Part shown: positions 1 through 5,944 of the stretch, piece after piece | How the letters are laid out: every line of letters starts with the position of its first letter | Position numbering within the stretch: the stretch's first letter is position 1 | NCBI GenBank assembly: GCA_905235425.1 | Contig: CAJOKY010000137.1 | Location: 1-6,477, forward strand | Source: an uncultured Selenomonadaceae bacterium | GTDB lineage: Bacteria; Bacillota; Negativicutes; Selenomonadales; Selenomonadaceae | Direction: 5' to 3' | Length of the DNA stretch: 6,477 nt | Notes under the pieces: model-generated | What the model saw: only the letters and a program-made list of their open reading frames with translations | The model's database searches: none | What the model was told of the DNA's origin: nothing | Program-made: the position numbers and the translations under genes

Positions 1-1
1 T

Positions 2-124
2 TATTTTAAATTTGCGGCAAGGTGGAAGGCGCGGCGTATGTGGAATGTTTGGGTAGTCGATTTGGCAAAAAATTATCCAAAGGTTATTCCGCCCGAACTT
101 GTCGAAAAGTTGATTAGTGAGTAG
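2..124 (+). CDS. C-terminal end of an unidentified protein (partial, 5' end outside window)
   Basis: An open frame enters from the left edge and runs 40 codons to a TAG at 122-124. The visible C-terminus is rich in basic and aromatic residues (WKARRMWNVWVV near its start) and ends PPELVEKLISE. I do not recognise the family from this tail. It lies 111 bp upstream of the WaaA-LpxK gene on the same strand with no T-tract terminator between them, so it may belong to the same lipid A/LPS operon. That is inference from position only. The stop codon lies inside the first unit of the 7-bp repeat array, so the repeat abuts or slightly overlaps the gene end. The reading frame is fairly secure because it is open to the window edge and its codon choice resembles the neighbouring gene; the function is unknown. 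Confidence 0.6.
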   Translation, partial: YFKFAARWKARRMWNVWVVDLAKNYPKVIPPELVEKLISE

Positions 125-222
125 AGAGTAGAAAGTAGGGAGTAGATTGTAGGTTCTAGAGAGTAGGTTTTAATTCTACAATCTACCCTCTACAATCTAC
201 CCTCTACCCTCTACCCTCTAAC
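121..222. repeat. Heptanucleotide repeat array with inverted arms
   Basis: The stretch reads in strict 7-bp steps. The left arm (121-169) holds seven units of the form GTAGRRR (GTAGAGA, GTAGAAA, GTAGGGA, GTAGATT, GTAGGTT, CTAGAGA, GTAGGTT). After a transition unit (TTAATTC, 170-176), the right arm (177-218) holds six units of the complementary form TACCCTC or TACAATC, and the last bases (TAAC) run into the ribosome binding site of the next gene. The arms are complementary: bases 135-152 pair with about 176-193 with two mismatches. Transcribed RNA could therefore form a long hairpin just upstream of waaA-lpxK. There is no U-tract, so it is not an ordinary terminator. Its function is unknown; related heptamers occur at 5968-6093. 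Confidence 0.85.
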
Positions 223-235
223 ATGGAGTTTTTGA

Positions 236-2734
236 ATGCAAGTCCTATACAGTTTGTACAATCTCGCGGCAGTATTTGTCGTAATAATAATAATACCGGT
301 CTTTTTGGTAAGATCGGTGCGCGAAAAAGGCTTTGTCGAAAGAATCAAACAAAGTTTAGGAATTTTTCCCAAAGGCGCACTTCGTCCCGTTGCGAAAAAA
401 AATTGCATATGGGTACACGCGGCATCAGTAGGCGAAATTGTAGCCACAAGTCCGCTTATAAAAGAATTTCGGCAGGAGTTCCCTAAATCACCTATTCTTG
501 TTTCCGTCGTGACTACGAACGGCTACGAAATGGCTAACCGAATCATAAAGGACGCTGACAGCATAATTTACTTTCCGCTGGATTTGCCCTTCGTTGCGGC
601 AATGGTCTTGCGCCGAATACATCCCCGCGTATTCTTGCCGGTTGAAACGGAATTGTGGCCAAACTTTTTGAAAAATGCTCGGCAACTTCGCATTCCCGTA
701 ATGATGGTGAACGGTCGCATTTCTGAAAAAAGCGTCCGCCGCTATAAATATATGTTTTCGATTTTAGCCGACATGATTCGCACGGTTAAGCTTTTCGCCA
801 TGCAGTCTTCGATTGACGCCGATTATATTTTGGAATTGGGCGCGCCGAAAAATTTGGTCACTGTCACCGGCAACACGAAATTTGATCAAACTTACACTGA
901 CGTTACGCCGGTTGAACGCGAAAGAATTTTGGCTGAAATGGGTATGGAACATGCAGAAGGAATTTTGCTTGCCGGAAGTACTCATCGCGGGGAAGAGAGT
1001 TATATTTTAGACGCATTTAAAGCCGTACGTGAAACGCATCCCGAAATTAAGCTTGTAATAGCGCCTCGTGAACTTCTGCGCACTCGTGAAGTTGTCAGCC
1101 TTTGCAAGAGCGCCGGTTTTGTTGTTGGACGCAGGACGGAACTGCAAAACGGTCCTTCAAAAAACGAAGACATTATAATTTTGGATACAATCGGCGAACT
1201 GGGAAAAATTTACAGTATCGGCGACGTGATTTATGTAGGCGGCTCTCTTGTCACTCATGGCGGGCATAATATTTTGGAACCGGCGGCTCATGGTAAAGCC
1301 ATTATCGTCGGTCATCATATGGAAAATTTCAAAGACACGCACGCGCTTTTCAAAAATCGTGACGCCTGCGTTACCGTGAACAGTCCCGAAGAATTGGTAG
1401 AGCAGGTGAAAAAACTTTTTGATGATCCTGTGCGAAGGCGGCGGCTTGAAGAAGAGACGATTAAAATTGTTAAAGAAAATCGCGGCGCATCGCGTAAATC
1501 GGCAATTCTCCTGCGAAAAATGCTGACTGAATACGAGGCGTGGGAAAATACCCAGCGTCCGCATACTACGCAGAAGGTTGAAAATTTTCAAACGCAATTT
1601 GTTCACCTTATTCACAGCAAGGAAGTTCACGGCATTTCCATGCACATTGTTATGGGAATTTTGTACGCCTTCTCCCTAGTGTACGCCACGCTGATAAATA
1701 TTCGCCTTTGGGGCTATGAGTCGGGCATTTCCGGCAAAGATAAGCTTGACTGCTTTGTAATAAGCTTAGGCAATATCACGGTAGGCGGCACGGGCAAAAC
1801 TCCTACCGCGCAGAGATTGGCACGGGAAATTTTGGATTTAGGCTACAGAGTGGTAATTTTAAATCGCGGTTATCGTGCTAATTGGCGCGGCGAAGTCGGA
1901 GTTGTTTCGGACGGCGAAAAGATTTTAATGTCGGCATCTGAGGCAGGTGACGAAGCTTATATGTTGGCTAAGCATTTGCCCGGCGTACCCGTTTTAATCG
2001 GCGCTGAAAGGGCTGTAACGGGGCAATATGCCATTGAACATTTCGGCGCAGAAGTTGCCATTTTGGACGACGGCTACCAGCATTGGCAGCTTGAACGCGA
2101 TTTAGACATTTTGCTTGTTGACGCGGTAAGCGTTTTCGGCAACGGCTATATTTTGCCGCGCGGCACTCTGCGCGAATCCATTTCACATATCAGCCGCGCC
2201 GACGTTTGCCTTATTACGAAGGTTGATCAAGCTGAAACCGGCGCTTGTGAATACATTCGCGACACTGTTCATAAGTACAACCGTAAAGCGCATATTATAG
2301 AAAGTATTCACCAGCCGCGCAGATTTTTGACGCTTGCTGATTGGTTTGACGATTTATCGCAGGAAGGCGTTGACGTTGCAGATGTAGTAGGCAAAAAGAT
2401 TATGGCGGTTTCTGCGATAGGTAATCCCGCGTCATTTGAACGCACGCTAAGGGATTTAGGCGCTGTCGTTTTGGAAAGTTTACGTTATCCCGATCACCAC
2501 GAATACACCATGAACGAAATGCAGGACGTTTTGGAACAGGCGGACGCTCTCGGTGCAGAGGCTATCGTTATGACGGAAAAAGACGCCGTCAAAATTCCCG
2601 ACGAAGTTGCTAAGGCTGATTGGAGTATTCCGATTTTCGTCATATGCGTTGAAGTGAAATTTCAATCCGGCGGCGACGAATTTAGAGATAAACTTAAAGG
2701 TCTGCTAAGCCAAATTAAAAAAGATACCGAATAA
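236..2734 (+). CDS. waaA-lpxK: Bifunctional Kdo transferase / tetraacyldisaccharide 4'-kinase (WaaA-LpxK fusion)
   Basis: One 832-residue protein carries two lipid A pathway enzymes. Residues 1 to about 430 are Kdo transferase (KdtA/WaaA), which adds Kdo from CMP-Kdo to lipid IVA at the inner membrane. There is an N-terminal hydrophobic anchor (about 7-26), HAASVGE with the expected catalytic base Glu67, PVETELWPNF (135-144), TGNTKFDQ (211-218), AGSTHRGEE (246-254) and the donor-site segment GGSLVTHGGHNILEPAAHGK (335-354). Residues about 435-466 form a linker. From about 467 onward is LpxK, the ATP-dependent kinase that 4'-phosphorylates the disaccharide: a membrane-associated helix (about 468-488), Walker A GGTGKTP (517-523), NRGYRAN (543-549), DDGYQHWQLERD (611-622), GNGYILPRGTLRE (635-647), DHHEYT (753-758) and MTEKDAVK (779-786). 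The ATG at 236 has GGAG (225-228) seven bases upstream. Pathway order is LpxK before WaaA, so the fusion covers consecutive steps with the domains in reversed order. Both halves keep their key motifs and look active. A bidirectional terminator follows. Confidence 0.95.
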   Translation: MQVLYSLYNLAAVFVVIIIIPVFLVRSVREKGFVERIKQSLGIFPKGALRPVAKKNCIWVHAASVGEIVATSPLIKEFRQEFPKSPILVSVVTTNGYEMANRIIKDADSIIYFPLDLPFVAAMVLRRIHPRVFLPVETELWPNFLKNARQLRIPVMMVNGRISEKSVRRYKYMFSILADMIRTVKLFAMQSSIDADYILELGAPKNLVTVTGNTKFDQTYTDVTPVERERILAEMGMEHAEGILLAGSTHRGEESYILDAFKAVRETHPEIKLVIAPRELLRTREVVSLCKSAGFVVGRRTELQNGPSKNEDIIILDTIGELGKIYSIGDVIYVGGSLVTHGGHNILEPAAHGKAIIVGHHMENFKDTHALFKNRDACVTVNSPEELVEQVKKLFDDPVRRRRLEEETIKIVKENRGASRKSAILLRKMLTEYEAWENTQRPHTTQKVENFQTQFVHLIHSKEVHGISMHIVMGILYAFSLVYATLINIRLWGYESGISGKDKLDCFVISLGNITVGGTGKTPTAQRLAREILDLGYRVVILNRGYRANWRGEVGVVSDGEKILMSASEAGDEAYMLAKHLPGVPVLIGAERAVTGQYAIEHFGAEVAILDDGYQHWQLERDLDILLVDAVSVFGNGYILPRGTLRESISHISRADVCLITKVDQAETGACEYIRDTVHKYNRKAHIIESIHQPRRFLTLADWFDDLSQEGVDVADVVGKKIMAVSAIGNPASFERTLRDLGAVVLESLRYPDHHEYTMNEMQDVLEQADALGAEAIVMTEKDAVKIPDEVAKADWSIPIFVICVEVKFQSGGDEFRDKLKGLLSQIKKDTE

Positions 2735-2742
2735 AAAATAAA

Positions 2743-2785
2743 CCGACAAGGAACGTGCCATTGGGCTACCACCTTGTCGGCTTTT
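2743..2785 (+). terminator. Rho-independent terminator of the WaaA-LpxK unit
   Basis: A perfect 9-bp stem (CCGACAAGG at 2743-2751, CCTTGTCGG at 2772-2780) encloses a 20-base loop and is followed by CTTTTTAATT. It starts 8 bases after the stop codon at 2732-2734. An A-rich stretch upstream of the stem gives a U-rich tail on the other strand too, so it may also back up termination of the minus-strand operon. Confidence 0.8.
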
Positions 2786-2798
2786 TAATTTATACAAC

Positions 2799-2837
2799 AA
2801 AAAAACTCCGACAATTTGTAATGTCGAAGTCTTTTTT
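2799..2837 (-). terminator. Bidirectional terminator at the end of the GG-peptide operon
   Basis: Bases 2805-2813 (ACTCCGACA) pair with 2822-2830 (TGTCGAAGT) with one mismatch, flanked by an A-run (2799-2805) and a T-run (2832-2837). Read on the minus strand, the stem is followed by seven U residues. It begins 35 bases beyond the stop codon of the last peptide gene (2865-2867). It is symmetrical enough to work in both directions. Confidence 0.75.
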
Positions 2838-2864
2838 ATTTTCGTTCAGCGTTAGTCAAAATTT

Positions 2865-3206
2865 TTATTGCTTGCGCCAGCTCTTTACGCCGGTTTCAAG
2901 AAAATCCATCACCTCTTGGTGCAGGATAAATTGCCCTGTTTCCTTATCACGATATTGGTTATTGGCGCCACTCCAAGCAGTATTTGTCTCAATTCCAACA
3001 TCCGACATAATGCGTTTAAAGGTGTAAAAATCCTTGTTAAACCAATTCCAACCGTATTTCTCCAACACAGGAGATTTCCCTATCTTCTTATCCAACTCAA
3101 GATTTTCTTTATAATTACCACCTGCAACTTCGTCAAGATCCTTTTCGGAGATCTTTTCAGCATCAGCTAATGTTGCTTCATCAATTTTCTGTTTGTTTTC
3201 TTCCAT
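2865..3206 (-). CDS. Double-glycine leader peptide precursor, 113 aa
   Basis: Last gene of the peptide operon. Residues 1-30 form an acidic leader ending EKDLDEVAGG, with Ile at -12, Asp -8, Leu -7, Val -4 and Gly-Gly at -2/-1. This is the pattern recognised by C39 peptidase domains of ABC exporters. The predicted mature part (31-113, 83 residues) is aromatic-rich (YGWNWFNKDFY at 51-61), has no cysteine and shows no clear membrane helix. The motif IGKS (42-45) and later F(K/R)..., YR and G positions resemble the 120-aa neighbour, which suggests paralogy. An in-frame TTG at 3233 would add nine residues. I prefer the ATG at 3206 because GAGG (3215-3218) lies eight bases before it, whereas the TTG has no such site and sits over the upstream stop codon. 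A bacteriocin/microcin or RiPP role is inferred from the leader only; the core family is not recognised. Confidence 0.8.
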   Translation of the reverse strand: MEENKQKIDEATLADAEKISEKDLDEVAGGNYKENLELDKKIGKSPVLEKYGWNWFNKDFYTFKRIMSDVGIETNTAWSGANNQYRDKETGQFILHQEVMDFLETGVKSWRKQ

Positions 3207-3214
3207 TTTATTTT

Positions 3215-3218
3215 CCTC
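3215..3218 (-). promoter_or_regulatory. Ribosome binding site that decides the start of the 113-aa precursor
   Basis: GAGG on the minus strand, eight bases before the ATG at 3206. It supports the ATG over the TTG at 3233 and leaves a 23-base gap after the upstream gene's TGA (3230-3232) instead of an overlap. Confidence 0.65.
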
Positions 3219-3229
3219 ACTTTCAATTT

Positions 3230-3592
3230 TCAATTTCGATTATAATTGTTATTTTCGCCTGTAGAATCTTTCAGATAGCGGGTGAAGTCGAAGGTAGGGT
3301 TACCGCAACCGCGTCCGAGAAGAACCAACGCTTCATAACGTGAAACCCGCGTACCGTTTACTCTGTAAATATTGTCATTGTCTTCGCTATTAAACTCAAC
3401 ATTGACGCCCGCTTTCCTAAAAGCCTTTTTCAACGCCAGACCGTTTATTTTATCGACACTCTTACCGATCATGCCCGCATATACCGCCATGTCGCTTTCA
3501 AATTCCCTGCCGGTGCCGCCGGCTACCTGATCCAAATCTTCGTCGTTCAAAATTTCATCAGTGAGATCGTTTTTCTTAATTTCTTCTTTCAT
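3230..3592 (-). CDS. Double-glycine leader peptide precursor, 120 aa
   Basis: The leader (residues 1-26) ends NDEDLDQVAGG, with Leu -12, Asp -8, Leu -7, Val -4 and GG, so export and cleavage by a peptidase-containing ABC transporter is expected. The mature part (27-120, 94 residues) has one cysteine (Cys96 in GRGCGNP), an Asn-rich tail (ENNNYNRN) and no strong hydrophobic helix. IGKS sits at residues 42-45, the same position as in the 113-aa neighbour, and the following FRKAGVNVEF and NIYRVNG segments can be aligned by eye with FKRIMSDVGIE and NQYRDKETG there. The ATG at 3592 has a modest Shine-Dalgarno (AAGGGTG) about eight bases upstream. The gene lies 51 bp after the 117-aa gene and 23 bp before the 113-aa gene, so it is probably co-transcribed. 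With a single cysteine, lanthipeptide-type multiple rings are unlikely. Product function unknown. Confidence 0.8.
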   Translation of the reverse strand: MKEEIKKNDLTDEILNDEDLDQVAGGTGREFESDMAVYAGMIGKSVDKINGLALKKAFRKAGVNVEFNSEDNDNIYRVNGTRVSRYEALVLLGRGCGNPTFDFTRYLKDSTGENNNYNRN

Positions 3593-3643
3593 TTTAATTC
3601 ACCCTTTTATTTAAAATTATTATTTGCCATTTAGTACCGGCAG

Positions 3644-3997
3644 TTATTTTGTTGCCGTGTTGTTTTTCAACTCATCGCAGGTTTGATGAAACTTGGTTAT
3701 ATTTGCCAGTCTGTAAGCTGTGACAGTGTTGAGAAACGAATCAAAACCTTTCTTACGTGCCTTTTTTACCATGTCCGGAGGAAGTTGGATTGAATAAAAA
3801 GCGATTGCTGCCGCCTGCTTTTCGGTAATTTCGTTCTTCCCATAAAGGAAGGTATTCCCGCCATCCATTGTGAAAATACCGTACTGTTCATAAATTTCAG
3901 GGTCAAAGTAATGTTCTTCAGCGCCTCCGGCAACCTGTTCGAGCTCCGCTTCAGTCAATTTCTCTTCGGTTTCAATTTTATTTTCAATATCAGTCAT
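3644..3997 (-). CDS. Double-glycine leader peptide precursor, 117 aa
   Basis: The leader (residues 1-25) ends KLTEAELEQVAGG and is the most canonical of the set: Leu -12, Glu -8, Leu -7, Val -4, GG. The predicted mature part (26-117, 92 residues) is mixed: an acidic, aromatic start (EEHYFDPEIYEQYGIF), a mildly hydrophobic stretch (AAAIAFYSIQL, 62-72), a basic segment (KKARKKGF, 78-85) and one cysteine near the end (Cys107). The core was not recognised and shows only faint resemblance to the other precursors. The ATG at 3997 has AGGAG (4006-4010) eight bases upstream, overlapping the TAA of the 43-aa gene (4010-4012). Translation of the two is therefore likely coupled. Secretion is inferred from the leader; activity is unknown. 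Confidence 0.8.
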   Translation of the reverse strand: MTDIENKIETEEKLTEAELEQVAGGAEEHYFDPEIYEQYGIFTMDGGNTFLYGKNEITEKQAAAIAFYSIQLPPDMVKKARKKGFDSFLNTVTAYRLANITKFHQTCDELKNNTATK

Positions 3998-4009
3998 TTT
4001 AATTTCTCC

Positions 4010-4141
4010 TTATTGTTTTTGCGTGACTTCTCTCATAGTGCCTTCTAATCCGGGAACGCCAAGTTTTAAACCACCGGCTACATCGTCAAGCACTGCGTCT
4101 TGAATAACTTCAGATTGAATGATTTCATCATTATTTTTCAT
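4010..4141 (-). CDS. Very small double-glycine leader peptide, 43 aa
   Basis: The gene starts at ATG 4141 and ends at TAA 4010-4012. The leader (residues 1-24) ends AVLDDVAGG, with Ile -12, Leu -7, Val -4 and GG; position -8 is Val instead of the usual acidic residue. The predicted mature peptide is only 19 residues (LKLGVPGLEGTMREVTQKQ), without cysteine, and is far shorter than its neighbours' cores. The start is supported by AAGGAG eight bases upstream, which directly follows the double stop TAATAA of the preceding gene. Its stop overlaps the ribosome binding site of the 117-aa gene. This tight packing, plus the leader shared with four neighbours, is the case for a real gene despite its size. 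It may be a short signal or bacteriocin-like peptide, or the remnant of a longer one; the sequence cannot decide. Confidence 0.7.
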   Translation of the reverse strand: MKNNDEIIQSEVIQDAVLDDVAGGLKLGVPGLEGTMREVTQKQ

Positions 4142-4156
4142 GATATTTTCTCCTTA

Positions 4157-4457
4157 TTACTCTTGAGGGTTGGGGTCGCCTTTAAAGAAGATATGTCCTT
4201 GATGTTCCATAATTTTTCTCCAACGCGACCAAGTCTGTTTTGGTATCCAAACACTTGAGGTTTTTTCGCCGATACTTGGTTCATCACCGGTAACCAAGTA
4301 TCCGTTCTTTTCGCCGCTAATGTGTTGATACCACAAGGCTAATGTGTTGATACCACAAGGTCATACCGCCGGCAACCTTATTCATCTCTTCTTCGTTAAT
4401 CCGCTCTTCGTCTGCAATTTCGTTCGCAGTTGCGGTTTGCTTTTTAATTTCGTTCAC
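4157..4457 (-). pseudogene. Frameshifted double-glycine peptide gene (22-bp duplication)
   Basis: First gene of the operon. It starts at GTG 4457 with AAGGAG (4465-4470) seven bases upstream. The leader (residues 1-31) ends INEEEMNKVAGG, with Ile -12, Glu -8, Met -7, Val -4 and GG. After nine core residues (MTLWYQHIS) the frame shifts at a perfect 22-bp tandem duplication and stops at TAG 4317-4319, giving a 46-aa product with a 15-residue core. If one 22-bp copy is removed, the frame continues to TAA 4157-4159 and encodes 92 residues. The restored core has 61 residues, is Trp-rich (VWIPKQTWSRWRK) and has no cysteine. The restored stop sits directly before the next gene's ribosome binding site, as an intact operon gene would. 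The lesion looks recent, since the downstream frame is otherwise open, and could be reversible by slippage or recombination. The duplication could also be an assembly or sequencing artefact. Confidence 0.82.
4316..4360. repeat. Perfect 22-bp tandem duplication inside the peptide gene
   Basis: Copies at 4316-4337 and 4338-4359 are identical (each begins GCTAATGTGTTG), and the periodicity extends one base further to 4360. The unit length is not a multiple of three, so two copies break the reading frame and one copy keeps it open. Confidence 0.97.
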
Positions 4458-4464
4458 TTTTTTT

Positions 4465-4470
4465 CTCCTT
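4465..4470 (-). promoter_or_regulatory. Ribosome binding site supporting the GTG start
   Basis: AAGGAG on the minus strand, seven bases before the GTG at 4457. No in-frame ATG precedes the leader, so this site fixes the start of the first peptide gene. Confidence 0.8.
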
Positions 4471-4487
4471 TCACTTGAATTTGGTTT

Positions 4488-4515
4488 ATTATATAACCGA
4501 ATTTCTGAATTACAA
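4488..4515 (-). promoter_or_regulatory. Sigma-A-type promoter of the GG-peptide operon
   Basis: On the minus strand, TTGTAA (4515-4510) and a perfect TATAAT (4493-4488) are separated by 16 bases. Transcription should start near 4481, leaving a leader of about 24 bases before the GTG at 4457. Just upstream (4520-4547) the minus strand carries A-runs of six, eight and six bases, positioned like an UP element that would strengthen the promoter. No operator repeat is evident. Confidence 0.75.
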
Positions 4516-4612
4516 GAACTTTTTTCTTTTTTTTCAGTTTTTTCTTTCTGTCACTTATACGCACCGGCTTGGAAAATATTAAAAGCGTCTTAAAAAATTT
4601 TTTTCGTATATT
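4516..4612. other. Non-coding A/T-rich spacer
   Basis: Apart from the A-tracts that lie upstream of the peptide promoter (4520-4547), I see no gene or conserved RNA here. An A/T palindrome (around 4591-4603) is present but simple, and I assign no function to it. Confidence 0.5.
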
Positions 4613-4659
4613 AAAAAAGGTAAAGGTCAGCAGGAATAAATCCCACGCCTTTACCTTTT
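4613..4659 (-). terminator. Rho-independent terminator of sstT
   Basis: A perfect 12-bp stem pairs 4648-4659 with 4615-4626 around a 21-base loop. On the minus strand its 3' arm ends in CCTTTT and continues into more T residues (4618-4613). It begins 16 bases past the sstT stop (4676-4678). The opposite strand also ends in TTTT, so weak bidirectional action is possible. Confidence 0.8.
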
Positions 4660-4675
4660 GGCTTGACGATAAATT

Positions 4676-5920
4676 TTAATTTTTCGGTACTAAATCGGAC
4701 GGCTTAAGCTGACCTTCTGCCGCACGCTGTGAAAATTCTGCCGTCGCGGTGAAAAGTACGTCGCTTGATGAATTTAGCGCCGTTTCGCAGGAATCTTGCA
4801 ATACACCTATAATAAATCCTACGCCTACGACTTGCATTGAGATATCGGACGAAATACCGAAACTTGAACAGGCAACCGGTATTAATAAAAGTGAACCGCC
4901 TGCCACGCCGGACGCGCCGCAAGCTCCAACCGTCGCGATTATGCAAAGTAAAAGCGCCGTCGGCATATCGATATTTATTCCGAGTGTATGCGCCGTAGCT
5001 AAGCTTAAAACCGCTATTGTTATCGACGCGCCCGCCATATTTATTGTAGCACCGAGCGGGATTGATACAGAGTAAATATTTTCGTCAAGTCCAAGCCGCT
5101 TACAAAGTCCCATATTGACGGGGATATTTGCCGCTGAACTGCGCGTGAAAAATGCGTAAAGCCCGCTTTCTCTAAGCGTCGTCAATACCAGCGGGTAGGG
5201 ATTCATTTTCAATTTAAACCATACAATCAGCGGGTTCATAATCAATGCCACGCTGAAAAATGCGCCTAACAATACGGCTAAAAGTTTTGCATAGCCCAAA
5301 AGTGCATCGACGCCGCTTGTACCTATCGCGTCGGCAACCAATCCCATTATGCCGAAAGGTGCAAAACGAATTACCCATTGAACTACCTGCGTTACCGCCT
5401 TTGCCAAATCGGAAAGCGCGTTATGAAGTTCGTCACCTGCATTTCTAAGCGCAATTCCGATTATGACTGCCCATGCTAAAATACCGATATAGTTTGCATT
5501 TGTCAGCGCGTTTATCGGATTATCGACAACCTTCATAATTACGTTTTGCAAAACTTCCACTATTCCGGAAGGCGGCTCAATCGTTGCGCCGGCAGTTTTC
5601 AGGCTAAGTTCTGTGGGAAATAAAAATGACGCCGTGACGGCTACCAATGACGCGCAGAAAGTTCCCATAACGTAAAGCGTGACTATCGGACGCATTGTCG
5701 AGCTTGACTCCGATTTTTGAGACAGCGCGTTCATTACCAATACAAATACCAAAATCGGCGCGACTGCTTTTAATGCGTTTACAAAAAGCTTGCCGAATAC
5801 CGCGATGAAAGGAATTACTCTAGGCACGAAAATTGCCAGTATAATGCCTACTACGAGACCTACGGCGATTAGTTTTATTAATGACGTTTCGCCGTAAATT
5901 TTCCCAACCTTAGATAACAA
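4676..5920 (-). CDS. sstT: Serine/threonine:sodium symporter SstT
   Basis: A 414-residue inner-membrane transporter of the dicarboxylate/amino acid:cation symporter family, close to E. coli SstT in length and in recalled sequence; it imports serine and threonine with Na+. Membrane helices begin at about 15-33 and 38-63. Shared landmarks include NALKAVAPILVFVLVM (48-63), PPSGIVEV (116-123), NYIGILAW (143-150), the serine-rich re-entrant loop FFTRSSAANIPVNM (257-270), SIPLGATINMAGA (286-298), the second hairpin GACGASGVAGGSLLLIP (332-348) and the last helix GVLQDSCETALNSSSDVLFT (372-391), with the ion/substrate-site Asp376 and Asn383. All these motifs are intact. The start is TTG at 5920, supported by AGGGAGGG six bases upstream and by alignment with E. 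coli SstT. It is transcribed alone from an extended -10 promoter, divergent from queH, and ends in its own terminator. Confidence 0.95.
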   Translation of the reverse strand: MLSKVGKIYGETSLIKLIAVGLVVGIILAIFVPRVIPFIAVFGKLFVNALKAVAPILVFVLVMNALSQKSESSSTMRPIVTLYVMGTFCASLVAVTASFLFPTELSLKTAGATIEPPSGIVEVLQNVIMKVVDNPINALTNANYIGILAWAVIIGIALRNAGDELHNALSDLAKAVTQVVQWVIRFAPFGIMGLVADAIGTSGVDALLGYAKLLAVLLGAFFSVALIMNPLIVWFKLKMNPYPLVLTTLRESGLYAFFTRSSAANIPVNMGLCKRLGLDENIYSVSIPLGATINMAGASITIAVLSLATAHTLGINIDMPTALLLCIIATVGACGASGVAGGSLLLIPVACSSFGISSDISMQVVGVGFIIGVLQDSCETALNSSSDVLFTATAEFSQRAAEGQLKPSDLVPKN

Positions 5921-5926
5921 GTTAAA

Positions 5927-5934
5927 CCCTCCCT
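5927..5934 (-). promoter_or_regulatory. Ribosome binding site supporting the TTG start of sstT
   Basis: AGGGAGGG on the minus strand, six bases before the TTG at 5920. It is a strong purine-rich Shine-Dalgarno that probably compensates for the weak start codon. Confidence 0.8.
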
Positions 5935-5944
5935 AAAAATATTT

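Noticed and set aside
223..486. Open frame on the + strand starting with ATG at 223 (87 codons)
   Set aside because: It overlaps the start of waaA-lpxK in another frame and shows no family features. Its ATG overlaps the GGAG ribosome site used by the ATG at 236.
1157..1645. 162-codon open frame on the minus strand
   Set aside because: It is antisense to the conserved WaaA donor-site region and encodes no recognisable motif; the + strand frame explains the conservation.
3207..3233. TTG start at 3233 for the last peptide gene, giving 122 residues
   Set aside because: It overlaps the preceding stop codon and lacks a good ribosome site, while the ATG at 3206 has GAGG at correct spacing and gives a leader length like its neighbours.
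4141..4487. Riboswitch or structured RNA upstream of the peptide genes
   Set aside because: The predicted leader is only about 24 bases, and the rest is explained by the frameshifted peptide gene.
4590..4612. A/T palindrome as an additional terminator or promoter
   Set aside because: Too simple in composition and not placed at a gene end; the 12-bp stem at 4615-4659 already explains sstT termination.
4749..5075. 108-codon + strand open frame
   Set aside because: It is antisense to the strongly conserved sstT 3' half; the protein has no recognisable features.
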